Assembly: GCF_014356525.2 (NCBI RefSeq)
Contig: NC_052511.1
Coordinates: 35,741,121-35,805,120, forward strand
Source: Nilaparvata lugens
Lineage: Eukaryota > Arthropoda > Insecta > Hemiptera > Delphacidae
Reading direction: 5' to 3'
Length of the DNA stretch: 64,000 nt
The first letter of the stretch is position 1. Every line of letters begins with the position of its first letter. The translations under genes were made by a program, and so were the position numbers. The notes under the pieces were generated by a model that was given only the letters and a program-made list of their open reading frames with translations, was not told where the DNA came from and made no database searches. Below are positions 28,171 to 39,359 of this stretch, piece by piece.

Positions 28171-30342
28171 CTATGGCACCACCTTTAAAGGCGTGAGCCA
28201 TCTAGGCATCACCTTAAGAGGTGTACACCTCTCAGGCATCACCTTTAGAGGTGTTTGCCACTCACTATGATCATCATCTACACCCGGTCCACCAGGTACA
28301 TATTTACATCGTCCATCTGGAAATTGGACTTTTATGCGTGGCTTGCCAGCCCGTTTACGCTTACCAGGTGTTGAGACTCGGTGACACAACACTGGATCCT
28401 TATTCCTTGAGAGTCCTGGTCTGGGATCCTGGGACTGTGAGACTACTTCCTTGATGGTCAAAGACTGTGTTGGCTCTTCTACAACCATATCAATGGGGGG
28501 TGGTACTAACTTTTCCACATCACTCTCGGAGCTACCACTTGTATTGGTGGCTGGGGCATGAATCGTGGCCTGCCGTTCATACTCAGTCATCTCATCCCTG
28601 TGATCCATCACAATGTTGCCCCAGGATTCTTGCCTTGGAATATATGACATCTCTGCCTTTCTATCAATCAAGGCATTGGGTTTGACTCTGTTCAAACCAA
28701 ACTGCATGAATATCCTTTTGTCGCGATCATGGTTGTCCTGAGATTCGGATTGTACAGCTGATATTGTTGGGACTGCTGTTGTCTTAGTCCCCAATAAGAG
28801 AGATCGCGACATTATTAGCAGACTTGTAGGATTCAGTTGGGAAGGATCCCACTCTACCTCTCTCGTGAATGTGTGAATATTCACCCTGTTTTCACGCATA
28901 AATTCCATGCCTAATAGCAACTCTTGTCCAAGTCCATCCAGTATAGACGCCACTAGTGGAACTGTGATTTGTCCTATAGTGACATTAGTTGTCAGCTTCC
29001 CATTTAATGGGGTAGATCGTCCATCAGCTAATATTGCGTGGTGATGAGTTGGTACCTTCCTTATCATCCCTATTTTTTGGAGAACTTCATAAACCTCATT
29101 ACTCATATAATTAGCTTCAGCGCCACTATCTAGCAATGCCCGACACTTTTTACCTCCGATTGTCACAGTAATGAATAGTCTGTTGTCCCTTGATGACTCT
29201 TCAATCACAGGAATCCTGTGTGCCATTCGCATCACTGCTGTCTTGTTCGGAGTTTTATTCTCCTTCTGCACATCACAGACACATATCAGTGCTCTCTTTC
29301 CGCTCCTTTTACATGGTGGAATATCGGGACAGTGTGATTTCCAGTGCCCTGGTCTCTTGTATTGCCCACACATGGGTTCAGACTCACTAAGAGATGGTCT
29401 GTTACTAGTAGGGGTTATAACTGTCTCAACCTTGAGCCTTGTAATCTTTTTCGTGTCCTCAATCATGTGAACTCTCGAATTCTGTCTATTCTGTTTCTCC
29501 TCTGCTTTTATTTGTTCATACTCCCTCGCGAATCTTTCCAATTCGTTGATACTATGAACATCTGATTGCCGAATATACAATTTGTACCGTGGGAGGAGAT
29601 TCTTATACACTCTCTGTAATTTATTTTCGTTTGTAAAACCTCCTCGACGTCTCATGAGTGTCAGTACATCTTCGAGAAATTCGTCAAACGATTCACCTTC
29701 CTTTTGCTTCCTTGCCTGAATTAGATTCTCGAGGTCCTCCTCATAGGTAAGTGGGTAGTAGCGTGATCTGAAATCTGTCACAAAATTGTCCCATGATCTC
29801 CATTGGTCACGACGATTACGCATCCATAGGGTAGCTTTACCAACTAGTAATTCAGGAAGGGCAACTAGTAGTTGGTTGCCAGTGAGCCCATAGGCTTGTT
29901 GTAGCTCGTCTAGCCTTTCTAAGAAGCTGGGAGCATCTGATTGGCCGTCGAATGACAGTCTCCAGCTTCTTACTTTGTCACATACCGCCCCTGGGTCCAT
30001 GAGGGGGTTTGTATGAATGTTGGTTCCAACTTCAGCATGAGTACCTGTTGCTGAGTGTCCAGATCCCTCACTGCTTCTGCTAACTATTCCGGGTCTTAGG
30101 CTGGGATAACATACAGCCATCTTCTTATGTTGTTCTACTAACAACCTTCTCAACTCAGCAAGTGTTCCAGATGACACTATGCCCCAATCTTGTAGAAGAT
30201 TGAACGCTTCTTCCTTTTTCAATTTATAGATCCAGGAAACTCTGGGGTCGGCTATCACCTCGGGGTTTACGTCCTCAACTGACTGATCATCTGTCAGCTC
30301 CTGATGTCGAGCATCTGACTCAGAATCGCCCTGTTCACTCAT
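28171..30342 (-). CDS. Gag-protease polyprotein of LTR element copy 2
   Basis: 723 residues, uninterrupted from ATG 30340-30342. Same order as copy 1: SAP-like N-terminal module, Ty3/gypsy Gag capsid region, a CCHC-like knuckle with Tyr in place of the second Cys (CGQYKRPGHWKSHC), and a retropepsin, here with LLDSGAEANY instead of DTGA, and LLLGMEF. The near-AT-hook is KRKRAGKPRIK. A stretch before the C-terminus is shorter than in copy 1, and the end is longer, with three TPLKVMP-like repeats read from the ~30-bp direct repeats. Two intact open frames in diverged copies suggest Gag-Pro was under selection or both are recent. Confidence 0.9.
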   Translation of the reverse strand: MSEQGDSESDARHQELTDDQSVEDVNPEVIADPRVSWIYKLKKEEAFNLLQDWGIVSSGTLAELRRLLVEQHKKMAVCYPSLRPGIVSRSSEGSGHSATGTHAEVGTNIHTNPLMDPGAVCDKVRSWRLSFDGQSDAPSFLERLDELQQAYGLTGNQLLVALPELLVGKATLWMRNRRDQWRSWDNFVTDFRSRYYPLTYEEDLENLIQARKQKEGESFDEFLEDVLTLMRRRGGFTNENKLQRVYKNLLPRYKLYIRQSDVHSINELERFAREYEQIKAEEKQNRQNSRVHMIEDTKKITRLKVETVITPTSNRPSLSESEPMCGQYKRPGHWKSHCPDIPPCKRSGKRALICVCDVQKENKTPNKTAVMRMAHRIPVIEESSRDNRLFITVTIGGKKCRALLDSGAEANYMSNEVYEVLQKIGMIRKVPTHHHAILADGRSTPLNGKLTTNVTIGQITVPLVASILDGLGQELLLGMEFMRENRVNIHTFTREVEWDPSQLNPTSLLIMSRSLLLGTKTTAVPTISAVQSESQDNHDRDKRIFMQFGLNRVKPNALIDRKAEMSYIPRQESWGNIVMDHRDEMTEYERQATIHAPATNTSGSSESDVEKLVPPPIDMVVEEPTQSLTIKEVVSQSQDPRPGLSRNKDPVLCHRVSTPGKRKRAGKPRIKVQFPDGRCKYVPGGPGVDDDHSEWQTPLKVMPERCTPLKVMPRWLTPLKVVP

Positions 30343-30370
30343 GATGATTCTTACTTCGTTGCCTCGTGCC

Positions 30371-30388
30371 CCACGTTGGGCGCCAATC
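30371..30388 (-). other. Primer-binding site of copy 2
   Basis: TGGCGCCCAACGTGGGGC on the minus strand, directly after the 5' LTR. It fits a tRNA-Lys-type primer and is better preserved than in copy 1. Confidence 0.8.
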
Positions 30389-31983
30389 TATCACGTACAC
30401 CCTGAGTAGCTTCAGAGGTGGGTGATTGATACCCAGGTGTGCTCCTGGATGACTTCGCTCAGTCGTAATGTGGGCGGGGAAGGAGGCAAGTCGAAGTTCC
30501 TCTTCCTTCTTCTTTGTGCCTCAGCTGGCGTGAACAGCACCTCCTGGTGCTTCTGACGGCGTGAAGGTCGCTCTCTTCTCTGATGACACCACTTTGATGT
30601 AATTTTGTATCGGCCTTACGGCCTCGGTTCCGCTCCAGTGAAGTAGGAAAAGGAAGGACAGACAGGATAGGGACGGCAGACAACGGTCCGCTGTGCCCTG
30701 GGGAGAAGGAAGAATAGGGACGGCAGACAACGGTCCGCTGTGCCCTGGGGAGAAGGAAGAATAGGGACGGCAGACAACGGTCCGCTGTGCCCTGGGGAGA
30801 AGGAGAATAGGGACGGCAGACAACGGTCCGCTGTGCCCTGGGGAGAAGGAAGAATAGGGACGGCAGACAACGGTCCGCTGTGCCCTGGGGAGAAGGAAGA
30901 ATAGGGACGGCAGACAACGGTCCGCTGTGCCCTGGGGAGAAGGAAGAATAGGGACGGCAGACAACGGTCCGCTGTGCCCTGAGGGGATGGAAAGAATAGG
31001 GACGGCAGACAACGGTCCGCTGTGCCCTGGGGAGAAGGAAGAATAGGGACGGCAGACAACGGTCCGCTGTGCCCTGGGGGAATGGGAGACAATGGGAGGA
31101 CAGGACGGCAGACAACGGTCCGCTGTGCCCTAGGAGATGGGAGGACAGGGACGGCAGACAACGGTCCGCTGTGCCCTGGGGGAATGGGAGGTCAGGGACG
31201 GCAGACAACGGTCCGCTGTGCCCTGGGGAAATGGGAGGACAGGGACGGCAGACAACGGTCCGCTGTGCCCTAGGGAGATGGGAGGTCAGGGACGGCAGAC
31301 AACGGTCCGCTGTGCCCTGGGGAAATGGGAGGACAGGGACGGCAGACAACGGTCCGCTGTGCCCTAGGGAGATGGGAGGACAGGGACGGCAGACAACGGT
31401 CCGCTGTGCCCTAGGGAATAGGAGGACAGGGACGGCAGACAACGTCCGCTGTGCCCTAGGAGATGGGAGGACAGGGACGGCAGACAACGGTCCACTGTGC
31501 CCTAGGGAAATGGGAGGACAGGGACGGCAGACAACGGTCCGCTGTGCCCTAGGGAAATGGAAGGTCAGGGACGGCAGACAACGGTCCGCTGTGCCCTAGG
31601 GAAATGGGAGGACAGGGACGGCAGACAACGGTCCGCTGTGCCCTAGGGAGATGGAAGGTTAGGGACGTATGGCAGCCAACGGGCCGCTGTACCAGGGCAG
31701 GAGGTCGGGGACGTACGGCAGCCAACGGGCCGCTGTACCAGGAGCAGGAAGGTTGTGAGCGGAATGCTGTGGTCTGGGGCTCGTCCGGCCTTTAAATACT
31801 CCCCTAAAGTGGAGGGGATGGAGTTGAGCCGCCGTCAGAGGCGGTGGAAATCGTCTTGATGCGCAGAAGATGGTGCGCCATCGGTACCTCCCTTATCTCC
31901 GCGGTCGGCTAGCATTGCTGATAGCCGAGCGTCTTTCAATAATATTATTTATTATTTTCTCGTCACAATTTTACTTTGTGACA
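30389..31983 (-). repeat. 5' LTR of copy 2 (1595 bp)
   Basis: TGTCAC...GTGATA ends, TATTTAAAGG at 31789-31798, and a minisatellite of about 21 units with its own pattern of small indels. Confidence 0.9.
30673..31665. repeat. 47-bp minisatellite in the LTR of copy 2, ~21 copies
   Basis: Same unit as in copy 1, but eight consecutive GAGAAGGAAGAATAG-type units at the left against five in copy 1, and several irregular units (for example near 31090 and 31440). Confidence 0.93.
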
Positions 31984-32901
31984 ATTCATGTTGTCCAAAT
32001 TTCAAGTGTGCTAGAACCGCTGATCAAAAAACTTTTCATTATTTTGTTCATTATTCAAGAATAAAGCCATTTCTAATGATATCAACATATTGCCATTTGA
32101 AAGTATAAAAAAATATAAACTCAAGAAACCCCCATTGAAACATAAAATTGAACATAATCTTCTAGGTTATTTAGACAAATTGAAATCCATCCAATCTGAG
32201 ATTCTCACCCTGTCGTGGTCGACGACGGCATTTACGCATAAACGAAAACCCAGATTTCACAAACATCTTTCACTATAGATGCTGTGCTGTACTATATACA
32301 CATAAATTCCAAGCTATTTATTCATTTATTTATTGGATATAGCGAACAATGGAGTCATATGTATCAGAGGCATGTAATGTTTAATAAACTCCCCATAGCA
32401 ATAAGAAATTTGCAAGAAAAAAGCTTTAAATTAGTGGTAAAGAATTGGCTGAAAAAGAATCCATTTTATAACTAAAGAGAATTTCTAGACTGTGATATTA
32501 GTAGTTTTGCTAGACTGTGAGCTATAATTAGTTTTCATGTTATATATTATATTGTAATATGTATTTCAAATTTATATTTTGTTGACGAAGCCTATTGCAT
32601 TGATGTTTTATATGTTTATTGGCAAATAAAATTCTTATTCTTATACAATAGTTAGAAAAGAAAAAACAGGTTACTGCCCAAAGCTTCTTCTTCTACTTCT
32701 CTTTCTATAGATAGTAAGTCACACATACACATATACTGTACAGTACACATACACGCACAAGCACATTCTCGAAACGAAATAATGAAAATTCATTTCCAAC
32801 TGTATGAAGCAATATAGCATGGCGGTGTCGCGACGCTTTATTACAGTTTGATAATATTCTTTCAGTGGAGGATGGCTGTGGTTATTATAGCATCCCGAGG
32901 C
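31984..32901. repeat. Segmental duplication, copy 2
   Basis: It begins ATTCATGTTGTCCAAAT directly at the LTR end and closes CATCCCGAGGC, then continues into unique sequence (AGGGAAACG). Several percent diverged from copy 1 by eye. Confidence 0.8.
32345..32645 (+). pseudogene. 5'-truncated Jockey/CR1-like LINE end
   Basis: Encodes LPIAIRNLQEKSFKLVVKNW then a stop, the typical C-terminus of reverse transcriptases of this group, followed by a ~170-bp 3' UTR and AATAAAATTCTTATTCTTAT. It is absent from duplication copy 1, so it inserted after the duplication or into only one allele. Confidence 0.8.
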
Positions 32902-33854
32902 AGGGAAACGTAGCCTACGTGGAATGCACTGCACTGCATATTAAACTTGTTCCATTTGTTTCATATTAACCGTCAGGAACAGTGTAGGATATATGTATCA
33001 GACTCTTCCCCAGTAGTTTGTCAATTTTGTTAGAGTATTTTGGAGTTCTCCTTGGATGTTGCAGGGTCCTCCTAGTATTTTTTTAAACCACGATTTCTTA
33101 CTTAATTTTTGATTTGATTTATTCATTTTTTTCCAATGAAGTACAGATTGGAAGAGAAAAGCTAAGAAAACCTTTGTACTATTTCTCTCCCAAATTTAAG
33201 TAACATTAAAAGTCCGAAATGAGGTTATATGTCTTCTAGATTTTACAAAATTCTCAGTCCAAAAATATTTATTCAAACCATTCTTTTGAATTTAGATTTT
33301 TTAATTTAAAGATAGATCGTATCTCTACACAATTAATACTCAACTAATTATTGATCTGAATTGTGAGACTCACTTGAAAATCACAAAAGCGGTTGAATGC
33401 AAGAGTAATATTGTTTTTATTATTAAGATGGGAATACATATTAGATTCTGAACAAGTTTGTAATTCAGAGAAGACTTATAGGGAATGATATTGTAATGGA
33501 TTGTAGATTGAAGTGTATAATTCAAAAAATTGAAAATGACACATAACCTGCTACATTTGGACTGTTGTATAAATTAGAAATAAAACATTTCTGGGCTTAA
33601 GTCTGTGTACCTTCATGGAAGTTGTGTCATACTGAATAATTCAATAAATTAATGCTGATAGTTTGATGACAAGGTTGATGACATTTAACTACACTAGAAT
33701 CTTGAAGATGATGCAGAGTTAATGAATGTAGCGATGTGATTGGTAGAATGTTAGCCTATTGAGAAAGGCTGTCATTGGCCAAGACGGAACACGCTCATTT
33801 TGGGCGGAGCATTCAGAAAACAGCTGTGTAGGGAGGAGAATGGGTGTTCTGGTC

Positions 33855-33857
<3 letters not shown>
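32902..33857. other. Non-coding; possible LINE 3' tail
   Basis: 33110-33300 resembles minus-oriented LINE 3' tails (TTTCTCTCCCAAATTTAAGT, also near 57165). No gene was seen. Confidence 0.4.
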
Positions 33858-33887
<30 letters not shown>

Positions 33888-34016
33888 ATGAGTTTGTGTG
33901 TGTGTGTGTGTGAGTTTGTGTGTGTGTGAGATGAGTTTGTGTGTGTGTGTGATGAGTTTATTTGTTTTTTTTTTTTTTGTTTTTTTTTGAACTTGGTGTG
34001 TATAGAGGAGTGGTGT

Positions 34017-34055
<39 letters not shown>

Positions 34056-34100
34056 ATTGTTTTTTATATTATTATTGTTATATATTATCATTATTATTTT

Positions 34101-34146
<46 letters not shown>
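33858..34146. repeat. (GT)n and (TA)n microsatellites
   Basis: GT runs at 33858-33955 and 34015-34055, a T-run at 33965-33990, and AT/TA repeats at 34100-34146. Open frames here are artefacts. Confidence 0.95.
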
Positions 34147-34148
<2 letters not shown>

Positions 34149-36240
34149 TTAACTAACATTGTGTTGTTGGACTTGGAAACCTCCTATGTGACAAGCCCTA
34201 CAACCTGTTGAATAGTTACTATGTGTAAATAATTCTATAGTAATTTTTTTTAGGGAAACCTCATAGCCTACATTATGTGTTGAATTTCATTTTGTTGGGG
34301 ATAGGAAAAAAAAATAACGAAAAACATCAAATTATATTTCATTGGAAAAAAAATCAAAGAAACAAAAACTCAGCTGAGAGTCAGGAATTAACAGAAATAA
34401 GAAGTGATACATCAAATAACTAGCACATGAGTAGAACCTATTATTTGTTTCGTAATTCTCTGTAATTTTGTTTTGTCTTGTTTTGTGTGTTTTTAATAAA
34501 TTGAATTGAAATCCTTGAAATTAATTGAATTGAGAACAAGATTGTGTAATACAACGACAAAGAATTAATTTGTTGCATACATTTGTTGATGTTTTTGAAC
34601 TTGTCAATAGTTGAATTACAACTGCGTCTCTTATCATTTTTGCAGATGAGTTGATTCCAACAAAAAACTGGAACTCTGAAAATTAGTTGAATATAGATAA
34701 TTTCTCAACAAAACCGTGTTTTTCAATTACCAAAGATTCTACTACGAAAAAAACACAAGATCTGATGGAATAGTGACACTAGAGTGCCAAACGGCAAACC
34801 CATTTTGAATAAATAAAAATATAAATTTGAGTACCTTCTCAAATTATTTCGTCTTGACTTGGAAATGGCATTAGTAGCCGAACATGTCGTGACGAAATAT
34901 TTTAAAAAGGGTACTCAGATTTATATTCAAAAGTAGCCCTGAAGAAAAAAAGACCACTTTTGAATACTTTAACAGAATTACAAGGATGGAGAAAATAACT
35001 TTAAGAGAAAACCTTTCTCCATAATAGACTACATTCAGTTTCGATCAAAAATTCGAAAAAACATCCTATTATTTCAATTTCCAAAATTTTTCTACTAGTT
35101 TGTAGAACAATCAAGGATACAGTAATCAGATACAGTACAAAGATACAGTACCTAGCATGTCCAATCAATGATTCCAATGAACAATGTACAGAATCATTGT
35201 ATGGAGTTCTACGCAGAACTCCGCCACCTATAACAAGTTACCTAGTTAGAGGATAGTTCTAGACCCTTAATCCCAACCGAATTCGATCCACATGTGTTCA
35301 GACGCAACCATTCACACAGAACGTTACGACCAGCAGATAATACGATACATGCTCTGATAGATGATACAGCCTCCTATTGGAATACCCCATTTATCAAATC
35401 CTGGAGCAATTCAGATTTCCACTTGGAGGCCCCATATGCAGTTGCTTCAAATTTGTAGTCAATAGCATGGCTAACAATCAATGTTACCCAATTATCAGCT
35501 GCTATCAAATTAACTGATCATTGAGCATGCGTAGGACAATAATTCACTTGTAGAGCATGTGTTATACTGTTACAATTGTTCACAGTGTTACAATATGGTG
35601 AGGGTCTGTTGCTGTTGCAACTTATCCCTGGAACACATTGTAACTTGTTTCTAAACAAGTTGACAGCTATTGATAGAGTTGACAACCAATTTGTAGTAAT
35701 TGGAACAGAGTTTAATTTGTATCATTCGAGCAGTGTGGAGGATACAGCAATACAGTGAAATTGTATAATGAAATTGTGTATTTTATATAAAAAGGTTTGA
35801 GCTGTATATTTCTCCCCAAAATCTATTCCTTTCATGATTACTATTTTCACAGTTATTTTCGAGCTCAAGACAATGATGCGCTATTTTATAATAATACATT
35901 TCTTGTAACAGTGATATTTGACTAAACGAATTTGAAGTAGAAATGGATATTTTTGTGATAATGGAAGTTGAAGAACTCGCATTAACAAAAAACAATTGAT
36001 CAATTGTACAAAAATTGGATACCTTGCTGTTACTGTATAATATTTGAATCTATCAGGTTTTGCTTATTACTAAGCTTCAGTCAAATCACAATAGTAATCT
36101 AATAAAGTATCCATACAAACAAATAACTAAAAAACTAAATTCTCTGTAATGATTTGGAACACTTAGGTCCACTTAGAATCTCACTTCTATCATACTTCTT
36201 CAGTTTTTGATAATTGTTTTAGATTATAATAATCTATCTC
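34147..36240. other. Non-coding, AT-rich, nothing recognised
   Basis: No repeats with a partner in the window, no domain-bearing frame and no RNA gene were recognised over about 2.1 kb. Confidence 0.4.
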
Positions 36241-36326
36241 TTTCTTCTTCTTCTTCTTCTTCTCTTCTTCTTTCTCTTCTTCTCTTCTTCTTCTTCTTCT
36301 TCTTCTTCTTCTTCTTCTTCTTCTTT
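36241..36326. repeat. (CTT)n microsatellite
   Basis: Nearly pure CTT/TTC units. They may have grown from the GGAAGAAGAAG end of the adjacent LINE fragment. Confidence 0.95.
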
Positions 36327-36412
36327 TCCTTCTACCGTAGGGTCTATATTTCATGACAGCCTTTGGAATCCTAGTATCTGGCATCAGTTCCACATGGGCT
36401 TTCCAGTTCAAT
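36327..36412 (-). pseudogene. RTE-like LINE C-terminal fragment
   Basis: On the minus strand WKAHVELMPDTRIPKAVMKY then RPYGRRK matches the RTE-type W-x-x-HV-x-RM...YRP-x-GRR block. Only about 28 residues remain before the GAA-repeat run. Confidence 0.6.
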
Positions 36413-36829
36413 CTGTTTATTTCAAATTGTGCAGCTAATGACGATATCTATCTAATTGTGTATCTATGATGATCTATCTAACCAAGAATATTCTCCACCC
36501 CAAATCCCAAAACGTAGTCATTTTTAGAAATTTGGTTATTTAGCAAAGCCTATTGACATTTCAACATTTTCAAAGATGACTTATTGTTTATCAACACCAT
36601 AATGTTTTATTCACACCACTTGCACAGCTTCACAGATTGAAAACCTGCTTAAAACACTGTACATGACTAGAAATCTCCATAAGATCCTTCATCCATGAAC
36701 AACCACTACTTTCCATCACAAACATGTACTCTTCCAACATAGATTACATGGATAAACATGGATGCTTGAACCAAGTTAAGTTCATGTAAACAGGAGCTGA
36801 GAAATTTCATGTGTTCATCCATCCTGTTC

Positions 36830-36925
36830 TATAGTGGGATTCACCTTAATCTGTCAGAATTTCCCATAAACAACATTGATATTTCCCATTCAACTTACAC
36901 TGACAGTTTTAAATTTATTCTACTA
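36830..36925. repeat. ~90-bp hairpin repeat copy
   Basis: ATAGTGGGATTCACCTTAAT - CTGTCAGAATT - ATTGATATTTCCCATTCAAC - ACACTGACAGTTTTAAATTT - CTACTATA. Confidence 0.75.
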
Positions 36926-37189
36926 TAGATGGATTTGCAATTTCGACACGAACTCATCTGCAAGATTTGAGGATCCACAGTCAGCATTCCTTCCACATAG
37001 CATCTAGTTTCCTCATTGAACACTTTCTGACAGGTTAAAGTGAATTTTCTCGCTCACTGGCATATATGTTTACGATGCGCTTATCTATTTTGTATTATGG
37101 CTGTCTTTTCTTGTGTAAAGGTGGCTTATATGTTGCTTCTCCATGTTAGGCTAGGATGCTAACTGTATAAGACTTCATAACAGCATCTT

Positions 37190-37830
37190 TAGTAGTAAGA
37201 GAGAGTCAGGGAAATTGGTAAGTGATGACAAGGGGAGAGACAGGGTAAGAATGAGAGAAAGGAGAGTAATGCTAGCAGAGTTGAGACTTCTTAACAGTAT
37301 CTTTAGTTAAGAGAGTCAGAAAATTGGTAAGTGGTGATGAGGACAGAGAATGTTAGAATGGAAGGAGGGAGTGAGAAGGAGGGAAGATGTGAAGAAAATG
37401 ATGAATATACAAGAAAATAATGAGTGACAAAGAGGGAGTATAAAAATGGGTGGAAGGCAAGAAAAGAAGGGAGGGTGTGAAGTTGATGATAGAGGATATA
37501 TTTGTAGAATAAGTTGGAGTTAGTCAGATGTGAGTAGTTGGGAGAGTTGATAGGATAGGTGAGCGACAAGGGAAAAATGTGGAAATGAAGGAGTGAGAGT
37601 GGGAGGAAAGATGAGAAGGAGAGGACGGGGAAAATTAGGAGGAGAGGGAGAAGAAGAAGAATAATGATGGTACATAGAAGTTATTGAGAAAAGGAGAGTG
37701 GAGATAGAGGATATATGTACAGCAAGGATGGAACAGACAAAAATATGAGAATAACCTTCGGTAGAGAAGAGATAGAAGAAGAAAGAAGTAAGAGAGAAGT
37801 AATTGAATGAGCGAAGCGAATTCTTTGTGT
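37190..37830. other. Purine-rich tract, non-coding
   Basis: The plus strand is dominated by A and G, with two diverged copies of a GAGAGTCAGGGAAATTGGTA block (37199 and 37311). Minus-strand frames are artefacts. Confidence 0.6.
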
Positions 37831-38039
37831 TTCAAGTCAATCGGCGTTTGTCTGTTTGTTTGTTTGTACCGCAGCTACAGTCGCAGTTATGGTCCGATTT
37901 GGATAAAATTTGGTATATAAGTAATTTGAAACAAGGCGCAGGAACATATGTATTTAAAATTTAAAAATTCATCCCCGTTTCAAGATGGCGGCCCATTATT
38001 TGGAAATTTTCCCTAAAAATCAACCTAACTTTTCAATAC

Positions 38040-38900
38040 TTTATCAGATCAGGTACAAATTGGGCTCATTCTCCTCAGCGCTTCAAAGCAGTATTATTTC
38101 ATGTATCACATGTTGAAAATTTTCTAATTTTTGGAATTCGATTTTTTCTTCTTACAAGTCCCAATCCAAGTTTCAGATTTTTTATCTTTTCAACCGTGCT
38201 TCCGAGCTCAAAAGTAGGGGACTTTTATTCTTCAGCGCTCCAGGGTGGTCTTATTTCATATATCACATGTTCAAAATTTGAAAAATTTAGAATTCGATAA
38301 TTCCCCCCTTCCTCCCAAAGTCCCAAATTCCAAGTTTCAGATTTCTTATCTCTTTAGCCATGCATCCTAGCTCAAAAGTGTAAGAAACTCTTATTTTCCA
38401 GCGCTCCAAGGCCGTCTTATTTCATACATCACATGTTGAAAATTTTCTAATTTTTGGAACTCGATTTTTTCTTTTCACTAGTCCAAATCCAAGTTTCAGA
38501 TTTTTTATCTTTTCAACCGTGCTTCCGAGCCCAGAATTGTTGGGGACTTTTATTCTTCAGCGCTCCAGGGTGGTCTTATTTCATATATCACATGTTCAAA
38601 ATTTGAAAAATTTAGAATTCGATAATTCCCCCCTTCAACCCAGTCCAAAATTTCAAGTTTCAGATTTCTTATCTATTGAGCCATGCATCCTAGCTCAAAA
38701 GAGTAAGAAACCTTTATTTTCCAGCGCTTCAAGGTGATCTTATCTCATATATCACATGTTGAATATTTTGAATATTCTATAATTCAATCCCCCCCACAAG
38801 ACCAACATTTAAAGTTTCAGATTTGTTATTTATTTGACAGTGCATCCTCGCTCAAAAATGTGAAGAACTTCTATTTCTCAGCGTCCACACCGATCCTATT
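38040..38900. repeat. ~160-bp satellite, about six monomers
   Basis: The block CAGCGCTYCAAGG lies at about 38077, 38234, 38399, 38559, 38723 and 38880, so spacing is 157-165 bp. Alternate monomers are more alike (the 38234 and 38559 units share CAGGGTGGTCTTATTTCATA), which suggests a ~325-bp dimer. The left edge (37840-38000) has TTTGTTTGTACCGCAGCTAC and AAGATGGCGGCC, as in dispersed insect repeats. Confidence 0.85.
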
Positions 38901-38939
38901 GCATTCATATCATCAGAATTTCATTTCATATCATCAGAG

Positions 38940-39240
38940 TGTCAGTAGAATAGAATAGAATAGGATAGAATTTTATTGGTCATAAAATATTCACATGAAT
39001 ATTTATGCATGGACTTCGTCAATTTTTTAACACTAAAGTAAGTCAAAACAAACACAAAAACACTAAGATCAGTCAGTATCAGTATAATAAAATAAAATAA
39101 CATGAATCACATAAAACGATTCCAATCTATTCTAAAATAATCATGTACGGTGTACAAACATTCATCAATTAACACTGCTTTCAATACTTTTTTAAATTGT
39201 GTGCATGTGGGTTCCTTCAAGGGGTCAGGTGTCAGTAGTG
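38940..39240 (-). mobile_element. Minus-oriented LINE 3' tail
   Basis: It begins with an AGAAT-repeat run (AGAATAGAATAGAATAGGAT) and TTTTATTGGTCATAAAATAT, then LINE-UTR-like sequence with TTTAAATTGTGTGCATGTGG near 39190. A CAGTAGTCAGTAGTCAGTAG run closes it. No coding part is left. Confidence 0.45.
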
Positions 39241-39359
39241 GTCAGTAGTCAGTAGTCAGTAGTCAGTAGTGGTTTTAGTAAGTGTAACGAATTCTACTGT
39301 TCTCTGAACTACTAGTGTGGAAAATTACAAATGAAACAGTAAACAAATAAAGAAACTGT

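Larger units (their letters stand above)
28060..31983 (-). mobile_element. Non-autonomous LTR retrotransposon, copy 2, left LTR truncated
   Basis: Same family and orientation as copy 1. The 5' LTR (30389-31983, 1595 bp) is complete, but only 74 bp of the 3' LTR remain (28060-28133), starting at CTAGCATTGCTGAT and fused to duplicated host sequence with GGC microhomology. The internal region has primer-binding site, gag-pro and polypurine tract. It lacks pol. Confidence 0.88.

Noticed and set aside
33813..34147. His/Thr- and Val/Cys-rich frames
   Set aside because: Translation of GT/CA and TA microsatellites.
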